A DNA stretch of 37,306 nt from Acidocella sp. (GCF_013044125.1 NZ_JABEVC010000122.1:1-37306), one strand, 5' to 3'; positions 19,602 to 28,416 are shown, counted from the stretch's first letter. Notes: generated by a model not told the origin, from the sequence alone. Translations and numbers: made by a program.

Positions 19602-21227
19602 ATGAAAAAATCACTTGCCGCCTGTATGGCCCTGTGCCTGCTCACCTTCCTGCTCTGGATGGCGCCCAATCAACCCCAGGCAGCCGATGTGACCATGACG
19701 GCGGGAAAGTTCAACTCCCTGTCTTACGCGCCCTACCGCGCCTGGCAATCGCCGCAGGATAAATCCTACCCAACCCCGGCGGAAATCTCCCAGGATCTGG
19801 CGCTGGTGGCCACCCATGCCGAGGGCATCCGCACCTATTCCTCGGTTGAGGGCACACTCCCCGCTACCCTGGCCGCGATCCGCAACCATACTGACATCGT
19901 GGGCCTGGCCAAGCAGGCCGGGCTGAAGGTCTGGCTCGGCATCTGGCTCAGTTCCAACCCGGCGGACAACGCCAAGGAAATGGCGGCCGGCATCGCCGAG
20001 GCCAACGCCTACCCCAACACCGTCACCCGCGTCGTCGTCGGCAACGAGGTGCTGTTGCGCCGCGATCTCTCGGTGCAGGACCTCATCGCTGACATCGATG
20101 CGGTACACGCGCGCGTGAAACAACCGGTCGCCTATGCCGATGTCACCCATTTCTGGAAGCAGTTCCCCCAGGTCGCCCCGCATGTGAACATCGTGATGAT
20201 CCATTTCCTTCCGTATTGGGAGAACACGCCGCTCAGCGTCAGCCAGGCCCTGGCCAGCATCAAATCCACCACGGATGAATTCAAGGCGCTCTTCCCCGGC
20301 GAGCAGATCTCCATCGGTGAAACCGGCTGGCCCTCGCGTGGCCGTTCGCGCGGCCCCGCCGTGCCCTCGCGCGTCAACGAGGCGGTGTTCCTGCGCCGCT
20401 TCGTCTCCCTGGCGAACCAGGAGGGCGTGGACTACAACCTGATCGAAGCTTTCGACCAGCCTTGGAAATATGAGGACGAAGGCGTGGCGGGCGCCAATTG
20501 GGGCATCTGGACCACCAACCGGGAGCTGAAATTCCCGCTCACCGGCCCCGTGATCGAGCATCCGCACTGGCCCTGGTACGCGCTGCTGGGCGCACTCTCA
20601 GGCTGCCTGCTGTTCGTGGCCGGGGGCTTCAGGAACCTACGCCTAGCGGTTCCCGCCTTCGCGCTTGGCAACGGCTTCGCCTTCGCCTGCATGGGCACGC
20701 TGCCAATGCTTTATGATAACTGGCTGCGCCTGGACGCGCTGGTCAATCTGCCGCTGCAAGCGCTCTTCGCGTTTCTGGTCATCCGGCGCGCGGGCGCCGT
20801 CCTTGCCGGCGCGCCCCTGCCGCCTGACGCCACCGGCGCGCAAACCCTGGCGGCCCTGCGCCGGGGCAAATTCCCCCTCACATACAATTCCCTCTGGTTC
20901 ATCTTCCTGGCCAGCGCCGCCGTCTTCGAGGTCATGCTGGTGTTCGCCGGGCGCTACCGCGATGCCCCCATGCCGGTGTTCATCATCCCCGTCATCGCCG
21001 CCGCCATCCGGCTCTGGAGCCGCGACAGACCCGGCAACATCGCCTGGGAGGAAATGCTCGCCGCCGATACCCTGGCCGTGTTCGCGGGGCTCGATACCAT
21101 CGTCGAAGGCGCCGGCAATCTGGATTTCCTGCGCTGGAGCCTGGCCGCCGTGCTCATGGCCGCGCCGGTTCTGCTGGCGCAATGGGGCCGCCGCCGCGCC
21201 GCGCGGCACCTTCAGATGCAGCCATAA
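19602..21227 (+). CDS. Membrane-anchored GH17 family beta-glucanase/transglycosylase-like protein
   Basis: The 541-residue product starts with a signal sequence (LAACMALCLLTFLLWM) and has a glycoside hydrolase family 17 barrel to about residue 345. The acid/base Glu149 is in VVVGNEVLLR and the nucleophile Glu240 in ISIGETGWPS. The C-terminal 180 residues contain several membrane helices (from about residue 365 onward). Family 17 acts on beta-1,3-glucans, and bacterial membrane versions occur with cyclic or linear glucan synthesis, so remodelling of a periplasmic glucan is likely. No glucosyltransferase is nearby, unlike many such loci. The start lacks a good ribosome site; the ATG was chosen because the signal peptide begins there, although the frame is open upstream through the CoA-binding gene. 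Confidence 0.88.
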   Translation: MKKSLAACMALCLLTFLLWMAPNQPQAADVTMTAGKFNSLSYAPYRAWQSPQDKSYPTPAEISQDLALVATHAEGIRTYSSVEGTLPATLAAIRNHTDIVGLAKQAGLKVWLGIWLSSNPADNAKEMAAGIAEANAYPNTVTRVVVGNEVLLRRDLSVQDLIADIDAVHARVKQPVAYADVTHFWKQFPQVAPHVNIVMIHFLPYWENTPLSVSQALASIKSTTDEFKALFPGEQISIGETGWPSRGRSRGPAVPSRVNEAVFLRRFVSLANQEGVDYNLIEAFDQPWKYEDEGVAGANWGIWTTNRELKFPLTGPVIEHPHWPWYALLGALSGCLLFVAGGFRNLRLAVPAFALGNGFAFACMGTLPMLYDNWLRLDALVNLPLQALFAFLVIRRAGAVLAGAPLPPDATGAQTLAALRRGKFPLTYNSLWFIFLASAAVFEVMLVFAGRYRDAPMPVFIIPVIAAAIRLWSRDRPGNIAWEEMLAADTLAVFAGLDTIVEGAGNLDFLRWSLAAVLMAAPVLLAQWGRRRAARHLQMQP

Positions 21228-21232
21228 GCCAT

Positions 21233-21263
21233 AAAAAAAGGCCGGGAGACGCGCCCCGGCCTT
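21233..21263 (-). terminator. Bidirectional intrinsic terminator between GH17 and bactofilin genes
   Basis: AAGGCCGGG and CCCGGCCTT (21238-21246 and 21255-21263) pair around an eight-base loop. Seven A residues precede it on the plus strand, giving a T7 tail on the minus strand for the bactofilin transcript. On the plus strand it follows the GH17 stop by a few bases but has only a short T tail. Confidence 0.85.
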
Positions 21264-21329
21264 AACCTTCGCTCTCTATCTTTGTAATTTAAGGCCGGGT
21301 GTTATCAGGCTCTAAAACCCCCGGCTCGC

Positions 21330-21932
21330 TTAATCCTCGTGCGCGGGGATGCCGGTGTCGGTCATCATCTCGATGCGCCCGGTAATCTGCCCGCCGTCTT
21401 CCACCTGCAGGCGGCGGCAGCGCGCGGTGCCCAGCACCCGGCCCGAGGAGCGGACGATGAGCGCATGCCGGGCGACCAGCGTACCATCGATGGTCCCCGC
21501 GACCTCAGCCTCGTCCACCTCAACCTCGCCCTTGAACAAGCCGCCCTGGGCGATGGAGAGTTCGACCAGACCGTTGATCATGGCGGCTTCCACGGTGCCT
21601 TCAACCACCAGGCGCTCGGCATCCTGCACGGTACCCTGCACGCTGATGCCACGGCCGACCACAAGCGTGCGGCGCTGGCCGTCGTCGCGCGGCGTGGCGG
21701 CGGCGGTGCTGCTCACGGTGGAGCGCGCCGGTACGGCGGCGGTGGCGGGGGCGGGCATATGCGGCGTGAACGGGGAACGGGCCATGGGAGTCTCCTTGAA
21801 ATTGTATTGAGCCGTGACGGCGGCCGTGGCGTCATCAGGGCCGGCCGCCGGGGCTGGCGGCGCCGGGGTCTCGGCGGCCGGCAGCGGCGGTGCTGCGGGT
21901 TTCGGCTCTTCAGGCTTGCGTTTGTTGAACAC
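21330..21932 (-). CDS. Bactofilin
   Basis: Bactofilins self-assemble into nucleotide-free cytoskeletal filaments, often at the inner membrane, that position cell-wall or polar factors. The 200-residue product has a basic start (MFNKRKPEEPKP), a long Pro/Ala-rich disordered stretch, then the beta-helical core from about residue 90 (LVVGRGISVQGTVQDAERLVVEG) with repeating V/I-x-G turns. Two starts are possible. GTG at 21932 has GGAGG four bases away and gives the classic basic N-terminus; an internal ATG at 21785 has AAGGAG six bases away and would give a 152-residue form. The longer form is listed. It stands alone, read toward the GH17 gene, with a shared terminator. Confidence 0.88.
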   Translation of the reverse strand: MFNKRKPEEPKPAAPPLPAAETPAPPAPAAGPDDATAAVTAQYNFKETPMARSPFTPHMPAPATAAVPARSTVSSTAAATPRDDGQRRTLVVGRGISVQGTVQDAERLVVEGTVEAAMINGLVELSIAQGGLFKGEVEVDEAEVAGTIDGTLVARHALIVRSSGRVLGTARCRRLQVEDGGQITGRIEMMTDTGIPAHED

Positions 21933-22074
21933 GAATCCTCCGTGGCACAAAAATGGTAGCGCTTGGCTAGCACGGGCCGCCGCCCCGGGACAACCTCAGC
22001 CATGCGGCCCCAACATTTGCCCGCGCGGCGCCAGCAGTGGTATCGCCGGGCGCAAAACCATTGGAGAGACCAGC

Positions 22075-23052
22075 ATGGCCGTCACCCGTTACGATATCAC
22101 CGGCATCGGCAATGCCATCGTTGACCTCTTGTTGCCAACCGATGACGCATTTTTAAGCCGCCATGGCATGCCAAAGGGCGGCATGTCGCTGATTGACGCT
22201 GACACCGCCACCCGGCTCACCGCCGCCATGCAGGGCGGGTTGACCGCTTCGGGCGGTTCGGTTGCCAACACCTGCGCGGTGGCCGCAGCACTTGGCGCGC
22301 GCGCCGCCTTCCTCGGCAAGGTCGCGGCGGATGAGATGGGCGAGACGTTCCGCCGTGAGATCACCGCGCATGGCGTGCATTACCCCACCGCGCCGCTGCA
22401 GGCGCACATCCCCACCGCGCGCTGCCTCATCCTGGTCACGCCCGACGGCCAGCGCACCATGAACACCTATCTCGGCGCCGGCGGCGAATTCTCGCTGGCT
22501 GACCTGGATGAAACCGTCATCGCCGCCTCCGCCGTCACCTATCTGGAAGGTTATCTGTTTGATCCCCCGGCCGCCCAGGCCGCCTTCGCCGAAGCCGCCC
22601 GCACCGCCCGCGCGGCGGGGCAGAAAACCGCTCTCTCCCTCTCCGATGCGTTCTGTGTCGACCGCCACCGCGACGGCTTCCGCCGTCTTATCGCTGAAGG
22701 CGTTGACATCATCTTCGCCAACGAGGCCGAAATCTGCAGCCTGTATCAGCGTAACGACTTCGCCGAAGCCGCGGCGGATGCCGCCCGCGAGATCAACCTC
22801 GCGGTGCTCACCCGCAGCGAGGCCGGCAGCATCATCCTGCATGAGGGCACACAAACCCATGTCGGCGCATCGCCAACCCAGGTGGTGGACACCACCGGCG
22901 CTGGCGATGCCTACGCCGCGGGCTTCCTCACCGCCTACACCAAGGGCGCCAGCCTGCACGCCGCCGGCGTGTTGGGCGCCAGGGCCGCGGCGCTGGCGAT
23001 CAGCCGGATCGGCGCGCGCCCGCCGGCCGATGAACTGCGAGCGCTGGTTTAA
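22075..23052 (+). CDS. PfkB-family kinase (adenosine-kinase-like)
   Basis: The 325-residue cytosolic kinase has the PfkB fold. Features are ITGIGNAIVDLLLP at the start, SGGSVANTCAVAAALG as the first signature, and VVDTTGAGDAYAAGFL as the second signature with the catalytic Asp. The N-terminal GNAIVD and the insert GMPKGGMSLID are typical of the adenosine-kinase-type group widespread in alphaproteobacteria. The natural substrate (adenosine, another nucleoside or a sugar) cannot be fixed from sequence. GGAGAG lies about seven bases before the ATG. The next gene, a TauE/SafE permease, starts six bases after its stop, so the two probably form an operon. Confidence 0.88.
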   Translation: MAVTRYDITGIGNAIVDLLLPTDDAFLSRHGMPKGGMSLIDADTATRLTAAMQGGLTASGGSVANTCAVAAALGARAAFLGKVAADEMGETFRREITAHGVHYPTAPLQAHIPTARCLILVTPDGQRTMNTYLGAGGEFSLADLDETVIAASAVTYLEGYLFDPPAAQAAFAEAARTARAAGQKTALSLSDAFCVDRHRDGFRRLIAEGVDIIFANEAEICSLYQRNDFAEAAADAAREINLAVLTRSEAGSIILHEGTQTHVGASPTQVVDTTGAGDAYAAGFLTAYTKGASLHAAGVLGARAAALAISRIGARPPADELRALV

Positions 23053-23057
23053 ATCGC

Positions 23058-23810
23058 ATGACCCTGGCGTTGATCCTCCTGGCGCTGGCTTCCTTCATCG
23101 CCGGCGCGCAGAACGCGCTGGCAGGCGGCGGCTCGTTCCTGGTGTTCCCGGCCTTGCTGTTCACGGGGCTCAACCCGCTCGCCGCCAATATCACCTCCAC
23201 CATCGCGCTGTTCCCCGGCCAGGTAACAACCTCGCTCGCCGGGCGCAGCCTGGTGGAGGGAGCGGCGGGGCTTTCCATTCGCATGCTGGTTGGCATCAGC
23301 CTGGTTGGCGGGGGAATCGGCGCGGTCCTGCTGCTCGCCACCCCTGTCAGCATTTTCACCCATCTCGTGCCTTATCTGGTGCTGTTCGCCACCGCCGTTT
23401 TCGCCTGGGGCAGCTTCGTCGCCAAAAAACGCGCCGAGGACGAGCCCGCCCACATCACCCCGCGCGCCGCCATGGTCTCGCAAATGCTCATCGCGATTTA
23501 CGGCGGCTATTTCGGCGGCGGCATCGGCATTCTCATGCTGGCGGCACTCACCGCGGCCGGGCTTTCCGTGCGCCACGCCGGTGCGACCAAGAACATGCTG
23601 GCCGGCGTCATCAATGTCGCGGCTGTTGTCATTTTCGTCGTACAGACCAGCGTGCAATGGTATATCGTCCTGCTTGTCGCGGTCTGCGCCATTCTCGGCG
23701 GCCAGCTTGGCGTCTACATGCTCCGGCGGATCAACGAAACCGTGCTGCGTGTCAGCATCACCGCCATCGGCATCCTGCTTACCATCGGCCTGTTCCTGCA
23801 CGCGGGGTGA
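23058..23810 (+). CDS. TauE/SafE (TSUP) family permease
   Basis: The 250-residue inner-membrane protein has about eight hydrophobic helices in two related halves. Each half carries the family's glycine-rich motif: AGAQNALAGGGSFLVFPALL at the N-terminus and GGYFGGGIGILMLAAL near residue 150. TSUP proteins export or import sulfur-containing or organic anions such as sulfite, sulfoacetate or 2-carboxylates. It starts six bases after the PfkB-type kinase and is probably co-transcribed with it, but a functional link is not evident. Confidence 0.88.
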   Translation: MTLALILLALASFIAGAQNALAGGGSFLVFPALLFTGLNPLAANITSTIALFPGQVTTSLAGRSLVEGAAGLSIRMLVGISLVGGGIGAVLLLATPVSIFTHLVPYLVLFATAVFAWGSFVAKKRAEDEPAHITPRAAMVSQMLIAIYGGYFGGGIGILMLAALTAAGLSVRHAGATKNMLAGVINVAAVVIFVVQTSVQWYIVLLVAVCAILGGQLGVYMLRRINETVLRVSITAIGILLTIGLFLHAG

Positions 23811-23921
23811 TCCTGCGGCGTGGCCTTGGGGCCTGAGGATGCTTCGCGTTTCCGGGGCGCGCTGGCGTGCCGCGCGGCGCGCTTGCCTACATTTTGTTTT
23901 TCCGGATAACTCCCTCATCAG

Positions 23922-24752
23922 ATGACAGTTCCGCAAGGTGTCCCCTCTAAAGCCGGCGTTGTGCCACGCAAGCGGCGGCGCTCCCGCATGGCGGCGTTGC
24001 TTACCGGCGGTTGCCTGCTCGGCCCGTGCCTTCCCGCGCTCGCGCGGGCGCAACAATCCCGCCCCTTCAGCATCAATGTGGAGCCGTCCTATTTCGGCGG
24101 CACCTTCGCAACCGCGCATACCATCCGGGTCTACGAACTGCCGCTGAGCCTGGAATACCACCGCGCCAGGCTGCGCCTGCGGCTGGAAATTCCCTACATC
24201 GCCCTCCAGGGCGCTGGGCTGCTCAACGGCGGTTCGGTGATCCAGACCAGCGGCCACCCCGTATGGCGCACCGGCCTGGGCGACATCTGGGCCGCCGCCA
24301 GCTACCGTGTGCTCGATACCTCCGGCCTCAGACCCTCCATCAGGCCCTATGTGAAGATCAAGGTCCCCACGGCCTCGCGGTCCAACGGGCTTGGCACCGG
24401 TCAGCCCGATGTTGAATTCGGCAGCCATTTTGAATGGAACATATCCGGCCGCCTGCTGCCCTACGCGCGGGCCGGCTACCGGATGGCCGGCCGCGCGCGC
24501 GGGTTAAAGTTGCAGAACACACTAACATTTGAAGCCGGTGCCAGCCTCGCCGTGCCCTACCATGGCTATGTCACCGCGCTGTTTCTTGACAATGGAACGC
24601 CTCAGCGCGGGGCGGGGCCGTTTGAACAGTTGATCGCGGCCTACACTGTCAGGCTCAGCCCGGCGCTTGATTTTCAGACCTATCTGACCCGCGGCCTGAC
24701 GCCCAACAGTCCAAAATTTGGCGCGGGCATGGGGTTTACTGAAAAATTCTGA
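23922..24752 (+). CDS. Predicted outer-membrane beta-barrel protein
   Basis: The 276-residue product has an Arg-rich start (RKRRRSR), then a hydrophobic signal segment (MAALLTGGCLLGPCLPALARA, cleavage likely before QQS). The mature part alternates polar and hydrophobic residues as amphipathic beta strands, with many aromatic and Gly residues, and ends with Phe (FGAGMGFTEKF), the usual terminal signal for outer-membrane assembly. The internal motifs TGLGDIWAAASYRV and IRPYVKIKVPTASR resemble transporter/MetA-type phenol-pathway barrels, but I would not assign a substrate. It may start at 23922 or at the internal ATG 23988; neither has a strong ribosome site. It stands about 110 bases after the TSUP gene. 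Confidence 0.72.
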   Translation: MTVPQGVPSKAGVVPRKRRRSRMAALLTGGCLLGPCLPALARAQQSRPFSINVEPSYFGGTFATAHTIRVYELPLSLEYHRARLRLRLEIPYIALQGAGLLNGGSVIQTSGHPVWRTGLGDIWAAASYRVLDTSGLRPSIRPYVKIKVPTASRSNGLGTGQPDVEFGSHFEWNISGRLLPYARAGYRMAGRARGLKLQNTLTFEAGASLAVPYHGYVTALFLDNGTPQRGAGPFEQLIAAYTVRLSPALDFQTYLTRGLTPNSPKFGAGMGFTEKF

Positions 24753-24966
24753 CATCGGATTTTCCGGTTGTTATCTATTTTTAAGTACAATCCAGGATAG
24801 TTTTTTCGCACTTGACTGTGGGATTTTATTCCACGATATGGAATTGTACCGGCACACATGCCTCGCAATCGCGCTTATCGTAGCGTGAAGACGGGCGTGT
24901 CCCGAGAAGCGATGGGAGCGTTCCAGGTGAAGCGTCGTAGGGTTGTCTCGTCCGGCGGAGATCGCA

Positions 24967-25782
24967 ATGCCGGCTGAACCTGCCGCGCCGGACAATTCGC
25001 GGCCCGCGCCATTGCGTGATTGCCTGGTATGTGAAACCACCGCCGCCGCCGCCCGGGAACTCGCCGCCGCCAAAACGGGCCGCAAGCTCGTTGCGTGCGG
25101 GAATTGCGGTTTCACTTACGCCCCCCTGGCCGCTTCCCCCCCGGCGGATGGTGCCGTAGCGCATCCGGGCGATGCGCTTCTGCGCTGGGTGGACCGTGCG
25201 ACAAGCTGGCGGCGGTTCATGTTTTCCATGCTGCAGCCTCATGAGCTTTTGAATCATCTGGGCCCCGCCTCAGGCAATGTGGTGGATGTCGGCTGCCACC
25301 GTGAAACGCTGAAGTCCGTCTCGCGGCGTTTCTCCATCTATGGGCTGGAGGCATTCCCGGAGCTTTCCACCCGTGCCCGTACAGAAGCCGCGCAATCTGG
25401 CGCCACGATCCTGAGCACCACCGCGGCGGAAGGCCTCTCCCGATTTCCCGACCGTTCGCTGGCCGGGGTGATGCTTCATTCACATCTGGAGCGAGACGCC
25501 GATGCCCGCAGCGTGGTTGAACTGCTGAGCCGCAAGCTCAGGCTTGATGGCATCGCCATCCTGAAACTCTCGAACTACGGTTCCATCAACCGGCGGATCA
25601 TGGGAAAGCGCTGGTATAAATTCAGCTTTCCTGAATATCTCAACTATTTCAGAAGACGCGACATCGCCGCCCTGGCATCGTGCTTCGGCCTGGAGGCATC
25701 TTTTCCCTTCCTGCTCTCTTTGCCCACGGATGATAATTTTGTCGCGATCCTAAAGCCTAAAATACCGGCTGAAATATATTAG
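24967..25782 (+). CDS. Zinc-ribbon class I SAM-dependent methyltransferase
   Basis: The 271-residue cytosolic protein begins with a four-cysteine zinc ribbon (Cys19/Cys22 in CLVC and Cys44/Cys47 in CGNC). A Rossmann methyltransferase fold follows, with motif I as VVDVGCHRE near residue 99, the acidic end of strand two (IYGLEAFPEL), and a motif-IV-like GVMLHSHLERDAD. Zinc-ribbon methyltransferases of this layout often act on sugars, lipids or nucleotide-linked glycans, so cell-surface modification is one guess. The ATG is chosen with GGAG six bases upstream. The 5' region from 24753 to 24966 contains no identifiable gene. Confidence 0.8.
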   Translation: MPAEPAAPDNSRPAPLRDCLVCETTAAAARELAAAKTGRKLVACGNCGFTYAPLAASPPADGAVAHPGDALLRWVDRATSWRRFMFSMLQPHELLNHLGPASGNVVDVGCHRETLKSVSRRFSIYGLEAFPELSTRARTEAAQSGATILSTTAAEGLSRFPDRSLAGVMLHSHLERDADARSVVELLSRKLRLDGIAILKLSNYGSINRRIMGKRWYKFSFPEYLNYFRRRDIAALASCFGLEASFPFLLSLPTDDNFVAILKPKIPAEIY

Positions 25783-25874
25783 CGGGCGATCCAGCCTGCA
25801 GATCACCCCGCCGCGCGGGCAGCAAAGCCCCCCGCAAACCTACCCAGCCAGCCCGGCACGAAAGGCCAAAACCA

Positions 25875-26111
25875 TTGTCATTTCTCATCTCCATCCTCAA
25901 ATCCATGTCGGCGGCTGATTATACGCTCTTCGCGCTCGTGGGGGTTTTTGTCCTCTCGGCGTGCCGGATCCTGAACCGGGAGATTTCGCTCGCCGGCGTT
26001 TTCCTCGCCGTTGCGTTTCCCGCCGGTGCTTTCCTGTTCATGCTGATCCCGGTTGGCGCCAGAGCCAGTGCGGGCGGCCGGACCAAAGCGGTTTCAGGCG
26101 CCTGCGGGTAG
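25875..26111 (+). CDS. Possible small two-helix membrane protein
   Basis: A 78-codon frame with a TTG start (AAAGG nine bases upstream) encodes two hydrophobic segments, YTLFALVGVFVLSAC and LAGVFLAVAFPAGAFLFMLI, with a basic Gly/Ala-rich tail. An ATG at 25905 would give a 68-residue version. Codon use fits the neighbours and two membrane helices in 78 residues are unlikely by chance, but I recognise no family. The stretch from 26112 to 26303 after it holds nothing identifiable. Confidence 0.45.
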   Translation: MSFLISILKSMSAADYTLFALVGVFVLSACRILNREISLAGVFLAVAFPAGAFLFMLIPVGARASAGGRTKAVSGACG

Positions 26112-26303
26112 CGGTACGGGGTGCAATCATAAGTTGAATTGTGATGGTGCGTTTCATCTGTCCTCAGGCTGGCGCTTGATGAATAACGGCCATCCCCGTC
26201 CGGCACTTGCAAAACCAGCGCATGCCGCTATGTGGAACAAAGTCACACAGTTCCAGGGCGCGGCCCTGGTCATGCCCGCCGTGGGGGAATAGCACAGGAC
26301 GCG

Positions 26304-27125
26304 ATGGACGCAGATGTAGAAACCATGGTGCGCCGCCTGCTCAGCCCGCTCATCGCCTATCTGATGCAGCGGGGGCTGGGCTATATCGCGCTGCGCGATC
26401 TGCTGAAAAGAATCTACGTCGAGGAGGCGCTCGGCCGTCACAACGCCGAGGATGCGCCGACGGACAGCAGCATCAGCCTGGTTACCGGCATCAACCGCCG
26501 CGAGGTTAAACGTCTGCGCGATGACGCGCTGCAGGCGCGCCAGAGTGAAACACGCGACCCGATGTCCGGCGTCAACATGGCCGCGCGCGTGGTGGCGACA
26601 TGGGCCTCCGCCCCGGCCTTCCTTGATGCCGAGGGCGAGCCAACCCATCTGGGCACGCGCGGCAGCGACCCTGAACCAAACTTCGATTCGCTGCTGCGCG
26701 CGGCAAAGGTCGATGTCCGGGCCCGCACCGTGATCGAGGAGCTGCACCGGGCGGGAATCGTCGAGCGTGACGACGAGGACCGGCTGTACCTGCTGCGCGC
26801 GGCCTTCACCCCAGGCACGCCGAAGGACAAAATGCTGTTTCTCGCCGCCAATGTGAGTGATCACCTACGCAGCGGGCTGCATAATCTGGAGCCGGGTAAC
26901 CGCCCGTTCATCGAACGCGCGCTATTCCACAACGCGATGACTGCCGGCCAGATGGAAGCGGTCCGTCCCATGCTCAGCGAAATGGCGGACAGAATGCTCA
27001 GGCGGGCCAACGCCAAATTGCTGGACAGCAGCCCAGCCCCCGAGTCCGAGGCCCCCGGCCAGCCGCTGAAACGGCTGCGCCTTGGCGTGTATTATTATGA
27101 AACCAGCACCGAAGACCAACCCTGA
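26304..27125 (+). CDS. DUF6502 family protein
   Basis: The 273-residue protein is predicted cytosolic and all-alpha at the N-terminus (MVRRLLSPLIAYLMQRGLGYIALRDLLKRIYVEEAL). Then comes a helix-turn-helix-like segment (SSISLVTGINRREVKRLRDDA), a central region that reads like a winged helix (LLRAAKVDVRARTVIEELHRAGIVERDDEDRL is the core), and a C-terminus ending LRLGVYYYET. This matches what I know of the DUF6502 family, whose function is unknown; a DNA-binding regulator is a fair reading of the HTH. AGGA sits just before the ATG. It is followed one base later by the DUF5666-like gene, so the pair is translationally linked. Confidence 0.75.
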   Translation: MDADVETMVRRLLSPLIAYLMQRGLGYIALRDLLKRIYVEEALGRHNAEDAPTDSSISLVTGINRREVKRLRDDALQARQSETRDPMSGVNMAARVVATWASAPAFLDAEGEPTHLGTRGSDPEPNFDSLLRAAKVDVRARTVIEELHRAGIVERDDEDRLYLLRAAFTPGTPKDKMLFLAANVSDHLRSGLHNLEPGNRPFIERALFHNAMTAGQMEAVRPMLSEMADRMLRRANAKLLDSSPAPESEAPGQPLKRLRLGVYYYETSTEDQP

Positions 27126-27126
27126 C

Positions 27127-28374
27127 ATGGCCTTGCCTCCGCAACCCCCTGTGCAACGTCCCGGGCGGGCCGCGCGCGGGAGGGCTGCTGCTCTGCTCGG
27201 GCTGGCGGTGGCCGTGTTTTCCCTCTGCGCCGCGGCAACCCCGGCGCGGGCGCAGGCATCCGGCGGTGAGCCCGGCGGCATCGGCGGCACGGGCGTCAGT
27301 TCCGGCCCCGGCGGCATCGGCGGCACGGGCATCGCCCGCCCCGGCATGCCGATCACCGGCTATGGGCCAATCCAGGCTTTTGGCAGCGTGTTCGTGAACG
27401 GCCGTGAATATGCGCTCAATGGCCGCACGCTGGTCGTCATCGACGGCGCCCCCGCCACGGTATCCTCGCTGCGCGTGGGCGAAACCGCCGAGGTAAAAGG
27501 CGTTGTCACCACGCCGCGCAGCGGCTACGCCCGGGAAATCACAGTCGTTCACCCCATCATCGGCCCGGTGAGCCATATCGCCGCCGATGGCCGCAGCGCC
27601 ATCGTGCTGGGTCAACATGTGGTCGCGGCGCATCGCCAGGCGCTTTTCTCCGGCCTGCGCGCCGGCGCGCTGGTTGCGGTCTCCGCGCTGCCCCGGCCCT
27701 CGGGCGACTGGGTTGCGCAGCGGGTAACCTCCTTGCCCCCGGGCAACCGTTTTCAGCTGGCGGCGGAAGTCACCTCGCTGGCGCCCGGCCGGCTGGCGGT
27801 CGCGGGTACAAGCATGCAGGCGCCGCCCGGCCTCACGGCGGGGCTTGCCCCCGGCGAGCGGGTCATCGTCAGCGGCACCATCACCCCCCAGGGCCTGCTC
27901 GCCGCCGCCGCCACGCCCGCGCCCGTAGCGCTCGGCGCGCCCGGAACCCTGGTTGAGGTCCGCGGCTATTTCCAGACCAGCGCCAAGGGACAACTCGTCA
28001 CCGCCGATGGCCTGGCTGCCTCCGGCGCACCGGCGGGGCTGGATCTCAATGGCCAGCATCTGGTCGAAATTCAGGGGGAGCTGACCGCCGCGGACTCCAT
28101 CGCGATCGACCAGATCGACACTGAAATGCTCGATGCCGAGGATCTGATCGGCGCCCCGGCCCGCGCCGGGAGCGTGGGACCGGCCGCCTCATCGCCACCC
28201 GAGGAAACTTCGGCCGGTGCTGCCCCGAAATCCGCTATCTCAGAGCCGGATGGAGCGCTCGAAACAGCCCCCGCGCACGATCTGCCCGAGGTTGAAACGC
28301 CAGAGGTCGAATCGCCCGAGATTGAAACGCCCGACCTTGAGGCGCCGGAAATTGAAACGCCCTCGAAAGACTAA
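27127..28374 (+). CDS. Secreted DUF5666-like repeat protein
   Basis: The 415-residue product has a signal peptide (GLAVAVFSLCAAATPARAQ, cleavage around residue 43) and a glycine-rich linker with two GGIGGTG repeats. Several small beta-domain repeats follow, of the kind in DUF5666: GFGSVFVNG-like starts (here FGSVFVNGREY), LRVGETAEVKG, LVEVRGYF and LVEIQGELT. It ends in a highly acidic tail of five PE-V/I-E-T-type repeats. It is likely periplasmic or extracytoplasmic; the function of the domain is unknown. TGACATG joins it to DUF6502. An ATG ten codons earlier (27097) is possible. The acidic tail may bind cations (inference). Confidence 0.8.
   Translation: MALPPQPPVQRPGRAARGRAAALLGLAVAVFSLCAAATPARAQASGGEPGGIGGTGVSSGPGGIGGTGIARPGMPITGYGPIQAFGSVFVNGREYALNGRTLVVIDGAPATVSSLRVGETAEVKGVVTTPRSGYAREITVVHPIIGPVSHIAADGRSAIVLGQHVVAAHRQALFSGLRAGALVAVSALPRPSGDWVAQRVTSLPPGNRFQLAAEVTSLAPGRLAVAGTSMQAPPGLTAGLAPGERVIVSGTITPQGLLAAAATPAPVALGAPGTLVEVRGYFQTSAKGQLVTADGLAASGAPAGLDLNGQHLVEIQGELTAADSIAIDQIDTEMLDAEDLIGAPARAGSVGPAASSPPEETSAGAAPKSAISEPDGALETAPAHDLPEVETPEVESPEIETPDLEAPEIETPSKD
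28291..28365 (+). repeat. 15-bp minisatellite coding the acidic tail
   Basis: Five consecutive 15-base units (starting at 28291, 28306, 28321, 28336 and 28351) resemble ATTGAAACGCCCGAN and encode the five-residue repeat V/I/L-E-T/S/A-P-E/D of the DUF5666-like protein. Unit number could vary between strains without shifting frame. Confidence 0.8.
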
Positions 28375-28416
28375 ACGTTGAAATGTCTCTACATTATACG
28401 GATAGAGGCGATGTCA

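Noticed and set aside
23049-24428. Minus-strand frame opposite the TSUP and barrel genes
   Set aside because: It is His/Gln/Gly-rich low-complexity shadow of two conserved membrane proteins.
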